Shown in pieces: positions 1-11,800 of a stretch of 64,000 nucleotides of DNA; positions within the stretch are counted from its first letter, which is position 1; every line of letters begins with the position of its first letter. This DNA is from Syngnathus acus. Taxonomy: Eukaryota; Chordata; Actinopteri; Syngnathiformes; Syngnathidae. The translations under genes and the position numbers were made by a program. The notes below the pieces were generated by a model that saw only the letters and a list, made by a program, of their open reading frames with translations, did no database searches and was not told where the DNA came from. The DNA lies in NCBI RefSeq assembly GCF_901709675.1, contig NC_051087.1:16999067-17063066 (forward strand). Direction: 5' to 3'.

Positions 1-551
1 AATTAAACCAGAAGTGACCTTATTTCAACAAGAAGTGCCCTAAATCAAACCAGAAGTGACCTAAATGTAACATTTGCTCTAACTTTTAAAATTTTTGTCC
101 GAATTAACCCGTTTCAACTTTTGAACTCCAAAGTGAACCTCTTGAACTTGTAGTTTTCGTTTTGTTCCAAACTTCAAAAATTTTTGTTTTAAATTCCCAT
201 TCATCCTCTATGAGGCATTCAACATTTGCTCTAACTTCTACATTTTTCAACTGATTCAACCCGTTCCAACTTTCAACTGTTAATCTTTTTCCTACCTATT
301 CAACAACTTCCCACTTACCAAAAATTACAAATTTTCAATTTTGAAATTCACCACAAATTCTCCAAAATTTCGTTTTACACTTCTATTTTTTACATTTCTC
401 AAGTAATTCAACTCCTTCCAACATCATTCGGCAGCATTCCCCAAGAAATTATTCAAAGTATTCGCCTTCACACGCAATTTCTCCAGAAATTGCATTTTCT
501 AGTTATTTTTAACCTTGTCAGTGTCCTAAATATCTTTTCTATTCATTTTCA
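1..551. other. AT-rich intron/intergenic DNA
   Basis: No gene or intact transposon is visible. Near the left edge a short motif (CCAGAAGTGACCTAAAT and variants) recurs about every 35-45 bases between positions 8 and 66, which hints at an old simple repeat. The rest is AT-rich with no splice-bounded coding segment that I could support. Confidence 0.5.
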
Positions 552-1826
552 AGAGATTCAAGAGTTTTTTATTCGCCATGTTTGAGCGTGCCAAACAAGG
601 AATTTGACTTCGGTAAAACACACCCTCTGTTCAACATTTAGGTGACTAACAACACTCAGGACATGTGAAAAATGGCAAAAACAGTGTAGACAAATTCAAA
701 AAAGGTGTGAAGAGCAGGATGTTATTGCACAGTAATGACTCTGAGACTCTAAGAGTGGTGTGAGTTCATCAGAGCAACAGCCTGGGGGAAGAAGCTGTCT
801 CTGTGTCTGCTGGTTTTGGCGTACCGAGCTCTATAACGCCGTCCGGAGGGGAGTAGTTCAAACAGACTGCAACCTGGGTGAGAAGGGTCTGTAGAGATGT
901 TCGTTTTCTGCAGTCCTGATTGTCCGTTGCAGTCTGTGCTTGTCTTGTTTGGAGGCCGATCCAAACCAGACAGTGATGGAGGTGCAGAGGACAGACTGGA
1001 TGATGGCAGTGTAGAAGGTCTTCAGAAGCTCTCGCGGCAGGTTGAACTTCTTGAGCTGTCTCAGGAAGAACAGCCTCTGCTGGGCTTTCTTCCGGACAGA
1101 GTCTATGTGGCCGGTCCATTTCAGGTCCCGAGAGATTGTGGTTCCCAGGAACTTGAAGGTGTCTGTGGAGAGAATAGTATTACTGCAGATAGTGAGGGGT
1201 AAAAGTGGTGAAGGGTCTCGCCTGAAGTCCACTGTCATCTCCACGGTCTTGAGCGGGTTCAGCTCCAGGTGGTTTTGGCTGCACCAGTGGACCAGCCGCT
1301 CCACCTCTTGTCTGTACGCAGTCTCATCACCGTCCTGGATCAGTCCGATGAGAGTGGTGTCGTCTGCATACTTCAGGAGCTTCACAGGAGAGTCACCTGA
1401 GGAGAAATCATTGGTGTAGAGAGAGAAGAGCAGTGGGGAGAGGACGCACCCCTGAGGGGCTCCAGTATTGGTGGTCCGGGTGTCAGATGTGATGCCCCCC
1501 AGCCTCACACGCTGTCTCCTGTTGGTCAGGAAGCTGGTGATCCACTGACAGGTGGAGGCAGGCACCGCGAGCTGGATGAGCTTCTGTTGGAGGATGTCAG
1601 GAGCGATGGTGTTGAACGCCGAGCTGAAGTCCACAAACAGGATCCTGGCGTACGTTCCTGGGGTGTCCAGGTGGTGCAGGATGTAGTGCAGTCCCATGTT
1701 GACCGCATCATCCACTGACCTGTTTGCCAGGTAGGCAAACTGGAGGGGGTCAAGCAGGGGGCCCGTGACATCCTTCAGGTGGTTCAGCACTAACCTCTCG
1801 AAAGATTTCATGACCACAGATGTCAG
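552..1826 (-). mobile_element. L2/CR1-type LINE, 5'-truncated copy (family A, copy 1)
   Basis: A non-LTR retrotransposon fragment on the minus strand. It holds the C-terminal half of a reverse transcriptase and a 3' end whose minus-strand tail runs through AATAAAAAACTC-like sequence near 560-590. The same 3' end occurs at 24337, 34936 and 59517. Its left neighbour is plain AT-rich DNA; on the right it stops abruptly at about 1826, where a Tc1 transposon fragment begins. Compared with the copy at 24337-26955 it lacks about 65-70 bases near 898. Confidence 0.9.
858..1817 (-). pseudogene. Reverse transcriptase fragment of LINE family A
   Basis: A 319-codon open stretch covering the palm and thumb of a LINE reverse transcriptase. 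Visible motifs in order are [42 protein letters not shown] and the catalytic [11 protein letters not shown] box. These are diagnostic for the CR1/L2 group of APE-type LINEs. The endonuclease and first RT blocks are missing. The last ~16 residues are out of frame because of the small deletion near 898, so the C-terminus seen in sister copies ([17 protein letters not shown]) is lost. It is a dead copy. Confidence 0.9.
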
Positions 1827-2461
1827 TGATCATGGGCCTCTTGGCTGCATCTCTGATCAGTCTTCTCCTTGTTTGAGATGAAAGTTTGGAGGGACGGCCG
1901 GGTCTTGGTAGATTTGCAGTGGTCTGATACTCCTTCCATTTCAATATAATTGCTTGCACAGTGCTCCTTGAGATGTTTAAAGCTTGGGAAATCTTTTTGT
2001 ATCCAAATCCGGCTTTAAACTTCTCCACAACAGTATCTCGGACCTGCCTGGTGTGTTCCTTTGTCTTCATGGTTCTGTCTGCGCTTTAAACAGAACCCTG
2101 AGACTATCAAAGAGCAGGTGCATTTATACGGAGACTTGATTACACGCAGGAGCATTCTATTTATCATCATCAGTCATTTAGGACAACATTGGATCATTCA
2201 AAGATCCTCACTGAACTTCTGGAGTGAGTTTGCTGCACTGAAAGTAAAGGGGCCGAATAATATTGCACGCCCCACTTTTCAGTTTTTTATTTGTTAAAAA
2301 AGTTTAAATTATCCAATAAATTTCGTTCCACTTCACGATTGTGTCCCACTTGTTGTTGATTCTTGACAAAAAATTAAAATTCTATATCTTTATGTTTGAA
2401 GCCTGAAATGTGGCGAAATTTTGAAAAGTTCAAGGGGGCCGAATACTTTCGCAAGGCACTG
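1827..2461 (-). mobile_element. Tc1-like transposon, truncated
   Basis: A Tc1/mariner fragment on the minus strand. Its outer end at 2461 carries a terminal inverted repeat that starts CAGTGCCTTGCGAAAG on the minus strand and is followed by TA, the Tc1 target. Inward lies a non-coding leader and then the start of the transposase (2070 to 1827). The other end is missing: at about 1827 the sequence switches to LINE family A. It lies against, and truncates, a hAT fragment on its right. Confidence 0.88.
1828..2070 (-). pseudogene. Tc1 transposase N-terminus (paired-like HTH)
   Basis: About 81 residues from the initiator Met at 2070. The segment holds the bipartite paired-like DNA-binding domain of Tc1 transposases: VVEKFKAGFGYKKISQALN then STVQAIILKWKEY, the GRPSKLS linker and RRRLIRDA of the second subdomain. 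It stops where the LINE begins, so the DDE catalytic domain is absent. This part normally binds the element's own terminal repeats. Confidence 0.9.
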
Positions 2462-2462
2462 T

Positions 2463-2666
2463 ATGTCATTTCTTGTCATTGTGTTGGTTTTATTCTTTGA
2501 ACAAGGTGATGTTCATGCACGGCTCATTTTGTGTGCCAGTAAAAAACATCTATGTCTTGAATTTGAAAAAAATATATATATATTTTTTCCACTAACGAGG
2601 GGTTCGGTGATTGCGCATATGAAACTGGTGGGATTCCGGTACCTCCAACAAGGTTAAGAACCACTG
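2463..2666 (-). mobile_element. hAT MITE fragment (CAGTGGTTCTTAACCT family)
   Basis: The right end is a hAT-type terminal repeat (GGTTAAGAACCACTG ending at 2666). The body matches, in reverse, the region 44563-44912 of the larger hAT copy that hosts the provirus (shared words such as AACAAGGTGATGTTCATGCA with one change, and GAAACTGGTGGGATTCCGGT against the left part at 36700-36730). The left part was cut off by the Tc1 insertion. Confidence 0.75.
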
Positions 2667-2755
2667 GTTTAGAAAGACATGTTAAAGTATGTTATTAAAA
2701 CTTTAAAAAGGCTTTCTGTGTACTGTCTTTCTTTGTAAAAAAAACTCGTGTGCAC

Positions 2756-2869
2756 GTGTGGCTTATAGTCCGGTGCGGCTTATATAAGAAAAAAACTAAA
2801 ATATCCCCGGATTTTAGCTGGTGCGGTTTATAGTCCGGTGCGGTTTATAGTCCGGAAATTACGGTAAAT
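2756..2869. mobile_element. Palindromic MITE end (CGGACTATAAG family)
   Basis: Repeated GCGGTTTATAGTCCGG words end in TCCGGAAATTACGGTAA, the same terminal signature as the complete MITEs at 9650, 27264 and 29498. Only the right end is preserved; its terminal TA overlaps the target site of the hAT MITE that follows. Confidence 0.65.
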
Positions 2870-2871
2870 AA

Positions 2872-3636
2872 TAGGGGTGTAAATCGCGGGTTTTGTCACG
2901 ATACGATATCATATCGATACAAAGGACCACGATACGATTATTGCCGATATCTTAAAGCCTGCTGTGATTCATTCACGATACATCACGATATAGTGCTCCA
3001 CGATCGATATTTTTATTTTATTTTTTAAATAAAAAATATAGAACAATATCCTGATTTATAACAATTCATACGCAAAATCAACAAGGTACTGCAAACTCTT
3101 TATTTAGGAAATTACAAGAGTATTGTAGTATACAAAGTGCTTATTTTAACACTGAACTTTATCGAATTCCTATATTTTTTCTCATATAAGTAAAGAAAAA
3201 TGAATATTCTTTCTTTTTTTGTAATACCATTAACTTTAAAGTGCATTACTGAACTATTTATTTACAATAATTTTAATTGTCCGTTGAGCCATCTTTTCTT
3301 TGGAATCCAAAGTGCTTCCAAACGAATGACTTGAAGCCCAAAGGGGAGCGAATTTCCTCGTCTTCTTGGACACTAGCCATAGCACCAGCCCAGGAGCCGC
3401 GTAGTTGTCGGCTCCCCTTTCACGTGCCTGCTCTGCTCACAACACAGCACGCCGCGTACTGCTCCCGGAAAGAGGAAGCAAGCAACAATGAACTGGATTT
3501 CAAAATAAAGTCGCGTCTAATGTCCGAGGTCAAACACGGCGATATAAATCGATGTTTACGTTTAGCATCGATGCCAATAAATCGTAGAGCATTATATCGA
3601 TTAATCGATGTGTATCGATGAATCGTTACACCCCTA
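2872..3636 (-). mobile_element. hAT MITE, complete, copy 1 (TAGGGGTGTAAATCGCG)
   Basis: A complete 765-bp non-autonomous hAT element. It has terminal repeats TAGGGGTGTAA and TTACACCCCTA and an exact 8-bp target duplication GTAAATAA (2864-2871 and 3637-3644), the hallmark of hAT transposition. The ends are rich in ATCGAT/CGATAT words. On the minus strand it keeps the first ~33 codons of a BED-finger transposase (3380 to 3285). A nearly identical copy lies at 34160-34927 with a different target site. Confidence 0.95.
3285..3380 (-). pseudogene. hAT transposase N-terminus relic (BED finger start)
   Basis: From the Met at 3380 a short frame reads an acidic leader then [19 protein letters not shown], the start of a ZBED/hAT BED finger (aromatic W..FGF signature before the CxxC). 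The frame then stops, so neither zinc ligands nor the catalytic RNase H-like domain remain. The second copy carries the same relic around 34576-34671. Confidence 0.75.
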
Positions 3637-3689
3637 GTAAATAAGAGTAAATATATATTGGTACAATATTTTTTTTAATGAACCTTTTT

Positions 3690-4110
3690 TTTTTTAAGTG
3701 TAAACGTGTCTGGCTCCTCTCTGCTCCTGCATGCTGGCCGGCTTATGCACCCCCGCGGCCCAGCGCAAGGGCATCCTCATAAAACTTAAAATTTCATTTG
3801 TATGCACTCTATTTTACTTTTAAATGTTACTATATTTTAAACACTTTTTTAAACATTTTAAAGTGTGAAGGTGTCACGGCTCCGCTCTGCTCTTGCCAAG
3901 CTGACCTGCTGATGCACCCCTGCAGCCCAGCGCGAGGGCATCCGCACCGTCTTATTTTTAAACACTTTATTGTATTTTCAAACATTTTAAAGTGTAAACG
4001 TGTCACGGCTCCGCTCTGCTCTTGCCGTGCTGACTGGCTGACGGGCGCATCCACACATCGCTCAGAGGCACGCCCCTTGCTATTAGTGCTCATTGCCGGC
4101 CGCTGTCTCA
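3690..4110. repeat. Three-copy imperfect tandem repeat (~130-160 bp)
   Basis: The phrase AAAGTGTAAACGTGTC followed by GGCTCCGCTCTGCTCTTGCC recurs near 3697 (diverged), 3858 and 3990, each followed by a GC-rich block (GCAGCCCAGCGCGAGGGCAT in the first two) and a T-rich spacer with AAACATTTTA. The spacing is about 160 then 132 bases. The region continues to about 4540 with related GC-rich words and an AATAAA near 4506; I cannot assign it to a known element. Confidence 0.7.
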
Positions 4111-5048
4111 AATCCTGGACGGCAGGGGTTTTTTCCCACGTGCGCGGCAGCTAGCTCAGCACCCGGCGCTTGTCCTCAGTGCCCGCCCCATGCTATCAGC
4201 GCTCTCGACTGTTTCTGCACGGCGATGCATATTTCCGTAGTACGCGGCTGTGTCACGTCTCCACTCTCGCCCTGCTGGCCGGCTCACGTGCACTCCACGC
4301 ATCGCCAATACGGAACTGCTAACCATCAGTCCTCACAGTTTTGTCTGCTTTGACACACACGCCTGCCACCTGATTCTCGTTTGCCTGACCCGCGGTCTTA
4401 CAAGATGCCTGCACAACGCGAGCTCGCTGACCGAATCGTCAGCTTACCTCATCGTTGTGCTCTGCCGGCATTTGAGCCCTACTTGTTTCCTATAAACTTT
4501 GCCCAAATAAAGATTTTTTGTTGGATTTGGTTGTCATGCCTCGTTTGTGACAAAAAACGAAGCGCAAATTGGAGATGTTGCTGATTCAGCTGACACTAAC
4601 GAGGTGGAGGAGTGGATACGTAGCAGGAGATTGAGATAAAGCCTGGATAGAGCTGCTCTTACAGCTCTAAGCTAATCATCGGCAAGAATACAGATCAACA
4701 TGTTCCCATTGGTGTCCTACCGGCCAATAGTGTGCTGTAAAGTCATATGGGCAGGCAAACTCCCGTGCTCCAAGTGAAGCTGCAAAATGCCGCGATGTAC
4801 CGAATATATTCGCAATATTTGTTTTCATAAAAACCCGCAATGCACCGAGGCTGCGATAGGTGAACCGTGAAGGGATTACTGTATATGCTCTGATGAGCAG
4901 GTAACAAGGGACAGGTGGCGGCAATTAGCCCCTGTGAGCAATGTGCGTCACTGCGGATGTGACTGAGGACAAGTGCGGGAGACGTAGCAGCTGGTCGCAC
5001 GTGAGAGAAAAGCACTGGGGTGTAGGAGCAGGCGGTACGTGACAATAT
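4111..5048. other. Unassigned intronic sequence
   Basis: GC-rich unique-looking DNA up to about 4560 with an AATAAA signal near 4506 that could be the polyadenylation site of an old LTR. Further on are sequences resembling decayed mariner-type MITE ends (GTGAAGGGATTACTGTATA near 4870). No coding segment with family similarity was seen. Confidence 0.4.
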
Positions 5049-5050
5049 TA

Positions 5051-5498
5051 CAATATTTTCTGCATCATACGGCAGAATTAAAAGCCTTTAACTTTCTCAA
5101 AAACTGAAGGTGCGCCTTTTAATAAGGTGCATCTTTTGTGAGGACCGAATTCCACAATCTGTAAGTGTTGCGTGGCTGCCGCTGCAGAGACGTAATATTT
5201 AGACCCAAGAAACCAATCAGAAGACATGACGTATGTAAAATACGTAGGGGGTGTGGGGGTAAACCAATCAGAGAACTGTATGTACCTCCGTACTCAATGT
5301 ATTGCGTGCAGTTCTTTGATCAGTTACATATTACATATTCTGCTTATTACGTCCCTGTGGTGGGAGGCAGCCACACAACAACATTTACAGATTTTGGAAT
5401 TCGGTTTACTCAAAAGGCACACATTTTTAAAAGGTGCACCTTAGGTTTTTGAGAAAATGAAAGGCTTTTAAGTGTGCCTTCTGGTGCAGAAAATACAG
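5051..5498. mobile_element. TA-flanked MITE with ~75-bp terminal repeats
   Basis: Both ends read inward as TTCTGCA(C/T)CA then TTAAAAGCCTTT then CTCAAAAAC then AAGGTGC(G/A)CCTTTT, so the terminal repeats are about 75 bp with a few mismatches. The element is bounded by TA on each side, as in Tc1/mariner-type transposons. It has no coding capacity. It lies 276 bases upstream of exon 1 of the host gene. Confidence 0.85.
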
Positions 5499-5774
5499 TA
5501 CTTTAAATGTGGCCATTGTTTCAAAAGGATTGTTCAAAGAGGAGAGAAGTATATTTGCAGCTTTTGCCATTTAATCAATGCTATGTTTCAGTACGTTAGT
5601 TTGTGTAGGAACAACAGCAGGATTGTTTCACACCACTCCAATCCACATGTTTTGCAAGATGGCCGTGTTGTACAGCTTAAAATTTTTTTGCAGTTTTATG
5701 TTTTGTTTGTGAATGGGAATCTGTCTTTGGATGGTTCCCATGAGTGTGATTGTGACTTTTGTGGTTTTCTGTAG

Positions 5775-5836
5775 GACTGGATTGACCATATAAATACTGT
5801 TAACCACACAGCCGCCTGCAGGGACCTGCGCAACAA
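5775..5836 (+). CDS. znf638: Exon 1: matrin zinc finger, His half
   Basis: Acceptor TTTTCTGTAG, donor AA|GTGAGA. The 62 bases start in phase 0 and leave two bases over. They encode the DWxxH....H....C part of a matrin-type finger; the CxxC half must be in an exon upstream that I could not find, probably outside the window. Confidence 0.88.
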
Positions 5837-8800
5837 GTGAGAATATTATTGCTTTGCCAAAACCTTTTTACACCCTTTGCTCAGAACTTCATGAATGTAA
5901 TTGAACATCTGTTGTCTGTTTTCTTAAAGGTATCCTGAATGGAACCCATATCTGAAAAGGTTAGTTTATATTTGATCTAACCACAATTGTATCAGTCTTA
6001 GTTAAGATGGTCAGGAGAATGAGCTCTGTTCTGGGCTGTCCCCTGGACTCCATAGAGGTTGTGGGTGAGAGGAGGATGTTAATTAAGCTGAAATCCATCA
6101 TGGACAACACCTCTCACCCCCTCCATGACATTGTGTGGTCCCTGAGCAGCTCCTTTAGCAGCACACTATTACACCCACGGTGTATGAAGGAAAGATTCCG
6201 CAGGTCCTTCATTCCCACTGGTGTCAGACTCTACATGTGTGGCGCCTGATAAAATTGTGTTTCGTCTCTACCGCTACTAGTGGCACTTGTCTTTGTCCTT
6301 GTCTGTTATTTATCCTTTTTTAAATTTGGCACTTGTATTCTTGCAAGTAAACAAAGACAAGTAAATTTCCCCGCTGTGGGATGAATAAAGTTCTATCATC
6401 ATCATCATCATCAATATGTATTGTGCTTGATATGTCATTGTATTTTTTTGTAACATTATGTGCTATAAATTCAATACAGTTCCATTGAGTGTCTTACGTA
6501 GCTGTCCTTTGCATTACAACTGGTTTACAACTGTCAAACAAATTCCAAATTTAGTGCTCACTCAACTCTGTTTATACTTAATTTACCTTTGCATTCTTGT
6601 TTCCAACACCCACTCCACAGCAAATGCAGAGTGAAATCTCACAGGCTGCATGCAAGACATTCTCCTCAGGATGATCGCCAACTTCACTGCACAGGTGGTT
6701 GACCACTCAGACAGTATTTGCCCTTTTTTTCCCCTTTATTCTATCACTTTCTGGTATTTGTTTACATGGTGAAGAAGTCTAGTGAATATGAAGGATTATA
6801 CAGTGGCCACGCGTACGTTACTGCGATAATGCAACGCGCATGCGTCATTTTGAAAATGTCTTGCAGTTTCACTCCAAGTCGGAGAATGTTTCTGGTATTG
6901 GCTAGGACAGTGGTCCCCAACCTTTTTTGCGCCACGGACCAGTTACGTGTCAGAAATATTTTCGCGGACCGGCCTTTATATAACTAAATAATACATTTAT
7001 ATAAATAAATAATACATTTATAATAAATATATAAATACGATGAAATAAAATGATACGACTGGCATAAAAACAAGTATAAACAACATAAAAATGAAACTCA
7101 CTAATTAAACTAATTACGTTGAATTAGTGGGCGCACTGAGTTTGTTTCTCAGAAACGAGCCGGTCCCATCTAGGCGTAATCGGAGACAATGACACCCGAA
7201 GTGGTTAAGGTTTGTCTTTTAATGCAGGACGCTTGGTCTCCATGTGCCGAAGCAGTTTTGAAGGCTTCATTGCCTCGTTAGCTAGCCTGTCGCCACATAT
7301 TATGCAGAGTGGGCTTGGCGCGTCAGAGTCACCTGTGGCGATAAATCCATATTTTAAGCAGGACTCCGGAAATTTTCTTTTAAATGCAGCTTTCCTTTTC
7401 TTAGAAGTCAGAGCCTCTTCTTCCGTCTCCTCATTGTTTTTTTTTCCCTTTCCGAAGAAGCTTTCCAAACATCTCTGTTTCTTGCTCATATTTGCTTGCT
7501 TCGCGGGCTCGACTGAGGTGACATGTCACGTGACCGAGACGAGCGTCTTGACCTGAACCGACAGATGTAATTGGGAGAGCATCGCCAATTTTTTTATATT
7601 TTTCAAAATATATTCTTACTCATTTTTGCTAGCTTTGCGTGCTCGACTGGGAAAATGTGGCCGGGACGAGCGTCTTGACCTGAATTGATCGTCGATGAAA
7701 AAAAAATGTTTTATTTTTTTTTCTGTGTGGCTTGGCGGCCCGGTACCAAGTGACCCACGGACCGGTGGTTGGGGAGCCCTGGGCTAGGACACCACAGGGT
7801 TGAGTTTGGTCTGCATTTTATTGCCAATTCAGGGTTGGCATCGGGTCGTAAAATCCCCAAATGTAAGTAATTGTGGTTAAACAGTATAAAAATCTTGTCG
7901 AAACATTTGAGTGTAGTGGAATTGTGTTCATTATGTCTCCATTAATGATAGCCATTGTATTCTTTGTTCAGACAAATTGAGCACGTCTTACCTTTACAAA
8001 CATTTCTGACAGTTTCGGCAGCAACTTCCGCCTTCTTCAGAGAGTGTCACACGATGGTGTGTGTGACGCGTCTTTTTCAGCTGCTGTTACTACAAGAGCG
8101 TGACCCTCCTGTCAGATTTGACAGGTGGGTCACGCCCCCTGCTGTCGTCTCGCCGCTCCAAAACGCTGGTCCAGGTGTGTGAGAGCATGTATGCTCCCTC
8201 ATCTCGGTTCATGGTGTGTTGTCGATTTGTTTCTTATTTTTATTGCCTCCATAATCCAGCGGTGGTGTCGGTTTTCTTTGGTGCGGATGACTCGGGCTTT
8301 GTTCCAGTTCATGATATGGTTCTCCCTTTTGTAGTGATCTGTTATGGCTGATTTGTGGGTCTCTTGCAGTGCCTTTTCCTTTGTCGCTCTTGTGTGTATT
8401 TTTTCCTTTTGGTGCTCCTCATCTCGGTTCATGGTTCATTGATACCACCCTTAAAAAACAAGCACGCTATAGAAACCACCTCAGATTCAACCTCCGTTGT
8501 TGAGACGAAGGCATCATCCCAAACAGCCTGAACATAAAAAAAACCTTCCCAACAACGAACGCAGAAAAATTAATAAGTAAAGTGCGGATGACTCTGGTAA
8601 AGGAAAGAATTAGGTGCACAACAAACAAACTACACAACATCAGCACGGATCTGCGGCAACGGCTGGAGAATTTCAAACACCGGTACCCCCAAAATAACGA
8701 GACGGAAGAATGGATAGAAGAGCACTTCAACAAAATGCACAAAGATTAAAGATTAAAGTCCCAATGATCGTCACACACACACCTGGGTGTGGTGAAATTT

Positions 8801-11800
8801 GTCCTCTGCATTTAACCCATCCCCGTGTGATTTTAATCCATCCCCTGGGGGAGAGGGGAGCAGTGAGCAGCAGCGGTGCCGCGCTCGGGAATCAGTTGGT
8901 GATCTAACCCCCCAATTCCAACCCTTAATGCTGAGTGCCAAGCAGGGAGGCAATGGGTCCCATTTTTATAGTCTTTGGTATGACCCGGCCGGGGTTTGAA
9001 CCCACAACCTTCCAGTCTCAGGGCGGACACTCTACCACTAGGCCACTGAGCTGGTGCTCAAGATGAATTCATAGCCACGAAAACACGACACATAAAGCAG
9101 ATAAAGAAACTGATGGAAAAGGCACGGAAACAAGCACAACAAAAAACACCCGTCAACGACAATTGGATACACAACGCATCAAAGCACACCCTGACAGAAG
9201 CCGAAAGAAATGTATTATCGAAAAGACTCAACTTTGCAGTCACACCCAAAAACATCCCATATGAAGATTTCATTCTAGCAACTAAACTTGCTTGCGAAAA
9301 AATATCGGACTTGGGGAAAAAAAGCCGCCTTACGCAACGAGGTGGCGGGTATTTTGAAAACAGTGCGACCACCACCCAGCAACATCACCAGACAGGAAGC
9401 AAGAGCCATAAACTCATTAACAAAAAAATTAGAAAATCACTATTTTACCGGCAGACCACCAAGGTACCACAGTCCAAGGTAGAACCACAGTCATCATGGA
9501 CACAGAAAAATATGAAAAACAAATGCAGGACATGTTGAACGACACCAACACTTACGAAATCCTCAAAAAAGACCCAACAGAAGAAAAGAAAAATAAACTT
9601 AAGGCACTATTAAAACCGTTACTAATTGGCAACAAAATAGACAAACATACCGTATTTTTCGGACTATAAGTCGCGTTGTTTTTCATAGTTTGGGTGGGGG
9701 GGCGACTTATACTGAGGAGCGACTTATATGTGAATTTTTTCACAAATTTTCAAAATTAAAAAAAAAAAAAGTGGAACCGCGATGTAGCAAGGGATTACTG
9801 TAATTTGAATTTCAAGTGACGTCAGCGGCGCGGCGGTTGTTTACATAAAGGACAAAGATTCGATCACGGGATGACGAAGATGACGAAAGGCCCCACGTAC
9901 TACCGGCATCATTAGCATAAAGGACGATCGATGGATTTAATGAATTGGAGTGACACAGATGGTTTTATAAACGTGTTATTTATGTAATACGTATTTGAAT
10001 AACTCTGAATGTTACGTCAGGCCCGTTCTCAGCTCTTCGTTTGTGTTTATGTCAAGTTAGCATACCTATCGTTTAGCCTGTTGTTGCTCGTTCATGTCAC
10101 TTATACTCCAGAGTGACATATATGTTTTTTTTCATGTTATTGTGAATTTTATGGCTAATGCGACCTATATTCCGGAGCAACTTTTAGTCCGAAGAATATG
10201 GTACAACCATCTTGTACCCACAGCAAACATAACACCACGCATATACGGCACACCAAAAATCCACAAACCAGGAACACCACTACGCCCAATAGTTGACAGT
10301 ATTGGTTCAGTCACATACAATTTGTCAAAGACCATCACTGAAATAATAAAACCCATACTCGGACAAACGGAACGACATTGCAAGAACTGAAAAGAACTAG
10401 CAAAAGAACTCAAAGACATTAAGGTAGGCAAGGAGGAAATTTTCATATCACATGACGTCATCACTTTTCACCAAAACATCAGTACAAGCAACATTAAAAA
10501 TCGTACGAGACCGACTGCAGACAGACAGGACTCAAAAAACACACCAATCTCACCACTCAGGACATAATACAGTTACTACAGTTTATAGCCACATCCACAT
10601 ACTTTACGTTCAGGAACCAAATATACAGGCAAAAAGAAGGCTTTGCGATGGGGGACCCCCTGTCGGCCATCGTGTGCAGCTTTTTTATGGAGGACTTGGA
10701 GGAAAAAGCTATTACAACAGCACCCGAAGCACTCAGACCCACAATGTGGAAAAGGTACGTAGACGACATCATAGAAAAAATAAAAACTGGCCATACGCAG
10801 CAGCTCTCAGATCACCTTAACACAATAGACACCACTGGTTTAAACAATTCGCCCACGAAGAAGAAATAGATACCATTGCATTTTTAGATATCAAAATACA
10901 GCACACAGACAGCGGAGACATAAAAATAAAAATTCACAGAAAAGCCAGCCACACCGATCAATATTTATTATGGACATCAGAACACCTCTATTGTTTTTGT
11001 TTCTTGTTTGGTGCGGTCCCACAGGCTGGTGTTGCTGATGCGGTTGGGCCAGAAGATCCTGAGGATGCGTCTTAGGCAGTGATTTGTGAAAGTTTGCAGT
11101 TTAGTGGTGATGTGTTTGGTGGTCCTCCTTGTTTCTGATCCATATAGCAGCACTGTTTTGACGTTGGAGTTGAAGATTTTGAGTTTAGTATTGAGTGAGA
11201 TGTTTTTGGTTTTCCAGATCTTATTTAAAATGTTGAATGCTGTTCTTGCTTTCCCTATTCTTGATTTCACATCTTCCTCTGTTCCGCCATCCACTGCAAT
11301 TACACTTCCTAGGTATGTGAATTTGTCTACCTCTTCCAGTGGGCAGCCCCTGAGGTTAATGGGATTTGTGATTTTGTTGTTTACTCGCATTATTTTGGTT
11401 TTTGCTCAGTTTATTTTTAGTCCCAGTCCTGCTGCTGTTTTTTCGAGTAGTTGAGTTTTCTCCTGTATCTGTTGGTGGCTGTGTGAGAGTAAAGCAATGT
11501 CATCGGCAAAGTCCAGGTCTTCTAGTTCTGTCAAAGTCCATTGGATGCCTGTCTTTTTATTGTGGGTAGTTTATTTCATGATCCAGTCAATGCATAGGAG
11601 GAATAGGTAAGGGGAAAGTAGGCATCCCTGTTTCACTCCAGTGAGCATGGTGAATGTTTTCTGTGTTGGTCCCTGGTGCAGCACTTGGCACTGCATGTCC
11701 TGATATGAGCTTTTGATGATGTAGATGTATTTAGGGGGTATTCCGTAATGTGCCATTAAGCTCCATAATAGCTTCCGGTCTACGCTGTCAAACGCCTTTT

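Noticed and set aside
749-1119. Several overlapping frames on both strands around the LINE 3' ends (also at 24639-25119)
   Set aside because: They are shadows of the LINE reverse transcriptase or its 3' UTR in other frames, without family similarity.
3277-3621. A 114-codon plus-strand frame present identically at 3277-3621 and 34568-34912, looking like a conserved gene
   Set aside because: Both lie inside the same recently copied hAT MITE. The meaningful strand is the opposite one, which carries the BED-finger start. Identity reflects recent transposition, not selection.
5541-5590. A CxxC stretch (YICSFCHLINAM) upstream of exon 1 as the missing half of the zinc finger
   Set aside because: It is not bounded by a splice donor in the required phase and the spacing to the histidines would be wrong. 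The frame runs into a stop at the exon 1 acceptor.
8996-9056. A tRNA gene on the minus strand
   Set aside because: The A/B-box-like sequence is the head of a SINE with a long non-tRNA body and target duplication; the cloverleaf is degenerate. The same applies to the heads at 16370-16411 and 16446-16520.
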